Positions 43,006 through 45,486 of a stretch of 45,486 nucleotides of DNA are shown here, in pieces. A model generated the notes under the pieces. It was not told the origin of the DNA. It saw only the letters and a program-made list of their open reading frames with translations, and did no database searches. Source of the stretch: Pseudarthrobacter enclensis (GTDB lineage: Bacteria > Actinomycetota > Actinomycetes > Actinomycetales > Micrococcaceae); contig NZ_JAUSRE010000030.1 in the NCBI RefSeq assembly GCF_030811655.1, positions 1 to 45,486 of the forward strand, in the 5' to 3' direction. The translations under genes were made by a program, and so were the position numbers. Numbering within the stretch: the first letter of the stretch is position 1; each line of letters starts with the position of its first letter.

Positions 43006-43036
43006 GGCAGGGCAGCGCGGTCCGCGCTGCCCTGCC
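43006..43036 (+). terminator. GC-rich hairpin terminator after guaB3
   Basis: A perfect 14-bp stem (43006-43019 with 43023-43036) with a 3-nt loop starts 6 nt after the guaB3 stop; no U-tract follows. Confidence 0.75.
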
Positions 43037-43100
43037 CAAAGGCCACCGGTTGCAAGTAATGTGGGCTTACTGGCGGCACTAGAGGCACTGGAGGCGTTCA

Positions 43101-44840
43101 ATGAAGAGTGTTCCTGTAAACGGCGGGGTTCTCGGACCCGAAGCCCGGGAAGCGGCAATCGAGCGGCTGCGGGCCACCACCGAACCGGGCCAGGAACTGG
43201 ACATCCTGATCGTCGGCGGCGGCATCGTTGGTACAGGAGCAGCGCTGGACGCCGTGACGCGCGGATTGAGCGTTGGCATCGTCGAGGCGAGCGACTGGGC
43301 GGCGGGCACCTCTTCACGCTCTTCGAAACTGATTCACGGTGGCCTCCGATACCTGGAAATGCTGGACTTCGCCCTGGTCAAGGAAGCCCTTCAGGAACGC
43401 GGGCTCCTGCTTTCCGAGATCGCCCCCCATCTGGCACGGCCAGTGCCCTTCCTGTATCCGCTCACCAAGCCGTTCATCGAACGGCCCTACGTGGGCGCCG
43501 GCATCGCGCTGTATGACGCCATGTCCATCTCCAGCGGGCACAGCCGGGGCGTCCCATTCCACAAGCACCTGAGCAGGCGCGGCACCCTCCGCGCCGCCCC
43601 CAGCCTGAAAGATGATGCCTTCGTAGGGTCCATCCGGTACTACGACGGCCAGGTGGACGACGCCAAGTATGTGGCAAACCTGATACGTACGGCTGCCTAT
43701 TACGGAGCCCACGCGGTGAATCAGATGAAGGTGGTGGACTTCCTGCGCGAGGGTGAGCGGGTGGTTGGGGCCAAGGTTGAAAACCGTGAGGACGGCAGCC
43801 AATTCAATGTCCGGGCCAAGCAGGTGATCAATGCCACGGGCGTCTGGACGGATGAAACCCAGGCCATGGTGACCGAGCGCGGCCAGCTGAAAGTCCGCGC
43901 CTCCAAGGGGATCCACCTGGTAGTTCCCCGGGACCGTTTCCAATCCACCGTGGGGCTGATCCTGCGCACCGAGAAATCCGTGCTGTTCGTCATCCCGTGG
44001 GGACGCCACTGGATCATCGGCACCACGGACACCGACTGGCACCTGGACAAGGCCCACCCCGCCGCTTCCAGCAAGGACATCGACTACGTACTGGAACACG
44101 TGAACCAGGTGCTTAAACGCCCCCTCACCAGGGAAGACGTTGAAGGTGTCTATGCCGGGCTGCGGCCGCTGCTCGCGGGCGAGAACGACTCCACCGCCAA
44201 GCTTTCCCGGGAGCACGTGGTGGCACACCCGGTCCCCGGCCTGGTGGTGGTGGCGGGAGGCAAATGGACCACCTACCGGGTCATGGCCAAGGACGCGGTG
44301 GACGAGGCCACCCGCACCATGGACGAACGAGTGCCGCCGAGCTGCACGGAGACCATCCCGCTGCTGGGTGCCAGTGGTTTCCGGGCAGCCTGGAACCGCC
44401 GGAACCGCACGGCGGAGGAATCCGGAGTGCATGTGGCGCGGATCGAGCACCTGCTCAACCGTTATGGGTCCATGACTCCCGAGGTCCTGGCCATCATTGA
44501 GCAGAATCCCGAACTGGCCGAGCCCATCCCGGGTGCGGATGACTATCTGCAGGCAGAAGCCGTCTATGCCGCCACCCACGAGGCCGCCCGCCATGTGCAG
44601 GACGTCCTGACGCGGCGGACACGGATCTCCATTGAAGCGTGGGACCGCGGCGTGTCGGCGGCCCCTGTTGTCGCTAAACTGATGGGTGACGTCCTTGGCT
44701 GGAGTGAGACACAGCGCGAAAACGAAGTCCGCCACTACCTTGCCCGAGTGGAGGCCGAACGCCTAAGCCAGCAACAGCCGGACGACGAATCCGCAGACGC
44801 CGCCCGCCTGGGCGCGGAAGACATCGTGCCCTTGCGTTGA
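43101..44840 (+). CDS. glpD: Aerobic glycerol-3-phosphate dehydrogenase
   Basis: GlpD is a membrane-associated FAD enzyme oxidising glycerol-3-phosphate to dihydroxyacetone phosphate and passing electrons to quinone. The 579-aa product has the FAD motif DILIVGGGIVGTGAALDAVTRGLSVGIVEASDWAAGTSSRSSKLIHGGLRYL near residues 34-85. The substrate and FAD-domain motifs KGIHLVVPRD, FVIPWGRHWIIGTTDTDW, VYAGLRPLLAG and GGKWTTYRVMAKDAVD follow, then the C-terminal DAO_C helical domain with TRRTRISIEAWDRG. GGAGG lies about 8 nt before ATG 43101. glpD after guaB3 is a recurrent actinobacterial order. No glycerol kinase or facilitator gene is visible in the window. Confidence 0.96.
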   Translation: MKSVPVNGGVLGPEAREAAIERLRATTEPGQELDILIVGGGIVGTGAALDAVTRGLSVGIVEASDWAAGTSSRSSKLIHGGLRYLEMLDFALVKEALQERGLLLSEIAPHLARPVPFLYPLTKPFIERPYVGAGIALYDAMSISSGHSRGVPFHKHLSRRGTLRAAPSLKDDAFVGSIRYYDGQVDDAKYVANLIRTAAYYGAHAVNQMKVVDFLREGERVVGAKVENREDGSQFNVRAKQVINATGVWTDETQAMVTERGQLKVRASKGIHLVVPRDRFQSTVGLILRTEKSVLFVIPWGRHWIIGTTDTDWHLDKAHPAASSKDIDYVLEHVNQVLKRPLTREDVEGVYAGLRPLLAGENDSTAKLSREHVVAHPVPGLVVVAGGKWTTYRVMAKDAVDEATRTMDERVPPSCTETIPLLGASGFRAAWNRRNRTAEESGVHVARIEHLLNRYGSMTPEVLAIIEQNPELAEPIPGADDYLQAEAVYAATHEAARHVQDVLTRRTRISIEAWDRGVSAAPVVAKLMGDVLGWSETQRENEVRHYLARVEAERLSQQQPDDESADAARLGAEDIVPLR

Positions 44841-44896
44841 GGGGCCGTTCTGCGTGGAGCGGCTGGCCGCCCCACTGCTGACTGAAGGGATACGCC

Positions 44897-45385
44897 TTGG
44901 CGGAACCACTGGACCCGTATGACGCCCACCTGACAACCGCCGAGATGGTGATCCTGGAAATGGAGGCGAAGGACAAGACCGACGCCACCACCCAACTGGC
45001 AGAGCGGCTGTATGCCGCCGGGCGGATATCGGATCTTGACGGGTTCCTGAAGAACGTCAATGCCCGGGAGCACCAGCTGGCTACGGGGCTCCCGGGAGGC
45101 ATCGGGCTGCCACATGCACGCAGCGAGTTCGTTTCCCAGACCTCCATCGCGGTCGGGATTGCCAAGTACGGGCATGCATTGGACTTCGGTGCCGCTGATG
45201 GCCCGGCCTCGGTCATCCTGTTGATTGCCACGCCGGCCAGCTCCTTTTCGGACCACCTGGAGGTGCTGGCCACGCTGGCCCGGTCGCTCTCGAAGGAATC
45301 CTTCCGCGAATCACTTCGGCGTGCCTACGACGCCGAAGTGATCGCGGAGCTCATCAATTCCAGCCTGGTGTTCTTCGACCACTAG
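44897..45385 (+). CDS. PTS EIIA component, fructose/mannitol type
   Basis: This cytosolic single-domain EIIA protein of 162 aa accepts phosphate from HPr and passes it to a sugar-specific EIIB. The fructose-family signature is ATGLPGGIGLPHARSEFV with the phosphorylated His, followed by VILLIATPASSFSDHLEVLATLARSL. It starts at TTG 44897 with GAAGGG 7 nt upstream; no better start exists. It lies 56 bp after glpD. The matching EIIBC genes are not visible. An IS110-like end begins within ~15-30 bp of its stop, so the operon may have been interrupted or ends here. Confidence 0.87.
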   Translation: MAEPLDPYDAHLTTAEMVILEMEAKDKTDATTQLAERLYAAGRISDLDGFLKNVNAREHQLATGLPGGIGLPHARSEFVSQTSIAVGIAKYGHALDFGAADGPASVILLIATPASSFSDHLEVLATLARSLSKESFRESLRRAYDAEVIAELINSSLVFFDH

Positions 45386-45395
45386 GCAGGCCGGG

Positions 45396-45418
45396 GGGTG
45401 CCTCTATGGTTTTCGTCA
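45396..45418 (-). mobile_element. Probable right end of an IS110-family element
   Basis: Read on the minus strand, the transposase-like stop at 45416 leads into TTGACGAAAACCATAGAGGCACC, which resembles the short right ends of actinobacterial IS110 elements. The exact boundary cannot be fixed without the other end, which lies beyond the window. Confidence 0.4.
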
Positions 45419-45486
45419 AGCCGCTGCGGGGTGGTTTCGTGGTTCCGGCTCCTGGTAGAGGGTTCCGTCTCGGAGCATGGCGAAGA
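45416..45486 (-). CDS. IS110-family transposase, C-terminal fragment (cut by window end)
   Basis: Only 22 codons and the TGA stop are inside the window. They read FAMLRDGTLYQEP followed by PRNHPAAA. FAMLRDGTxY is the typical C-terminus of IS110/IS116/IS902 transposases (DEDD plus serine-type recombinases). The remainder lies beyond base 45486, so completeness and function cannot be judged. It is transcribed toward the PTS EIIA gene. Confidence 0.6.
   Translation of the reverse strand, partial: FAMLRDGTLYQEPEPRNHPAAA

Overview
The window is high-GC DNA from an actinobacterium of the Micrococcaceae, most like Arthrobacter or Pseudarthrobacter. This rests on strong GC bias at third codon positions, GTG starts, mycothiol genes (ino1, mshA), a GlgX-TreY-TreZ trehalose route, an actinobacterial GuaB plus GuaB3 pair, a DUF222/HNH '13E12'-type gene, and many genes that start a fixed 6-7 nt after a -10-like hexamer with no Shine-Dalgarno sequence. 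The species call is inference.

Layout. 1-2638: 3' end of glmS, then acpS and nnrD. 2708-9053: a translationally coupled glgX-treY-treZ operon turning glycogen or maltodextrin into trehalose, closed by a strong terminator. 9155-11443: an aldo/keto reductase and inositol-phosphate synthase. 11457-12559: an AbiEi-like/DUF559 nuclease-like gene bracketed by two related palindromes, the most unusual structure here. 12566-17102, all on the minus strand: fhs, mshA and a GH4 6-phosphoglycosidase. 17183-18274: a PfkB kinase divergent from the GH4 gene. 18328-22436: tightly overlapping alr-tsaE-tsaB-rimI-tsaD (cell-wall D-alanine and the tRNA t6A machinery). 22550-28066: a GCS2/YbdK ligase, a lipoprotein NagZ-like hexosaminidase, a shikimate dehydrogenase-like protein, a THUMP-like methyltransferase and a small membrane protein. 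28139-30362: groES-groEL1 under two CIRCE operators with a terminator. 30371-30484: a tandem 57-bp intergenic repeat. 30490-35862: a DHFR-like reductase divergent from an ATP-dependent DNA ligase, a DUF389 membrane protein and an OatA-like acyltransferase. 36076-42999: guaB, the HNH gene, an ABC exporter, an unrecognised gene and guaB3. 43101-45385: glpD and a PTS EIIA protein. The last ~90 bp look like the end of an IS110-family insertion sequence.

How it works together. The core blocks glmS-acpS-nnrD, alr-tsaE-tsaB-rimI-tsaD, groES-groEL and guaB-guaB3-glpD follow the usual actinobacterial order. Metabolic islands (trehalose, mycothiol precursors, one-carbon, glycosides) and a few mobile or selfish-looking loci sit between them. 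Ino1 makes the inositol phosphate that MshA glycosylates to begin mycothiol synthesis. GuaB, and perhaps GuaB3, feed guanine nucleotides. No stretch longer than about 260 bp lacks a gene, and I saw no rRNA, tRNA or CRISPR array.
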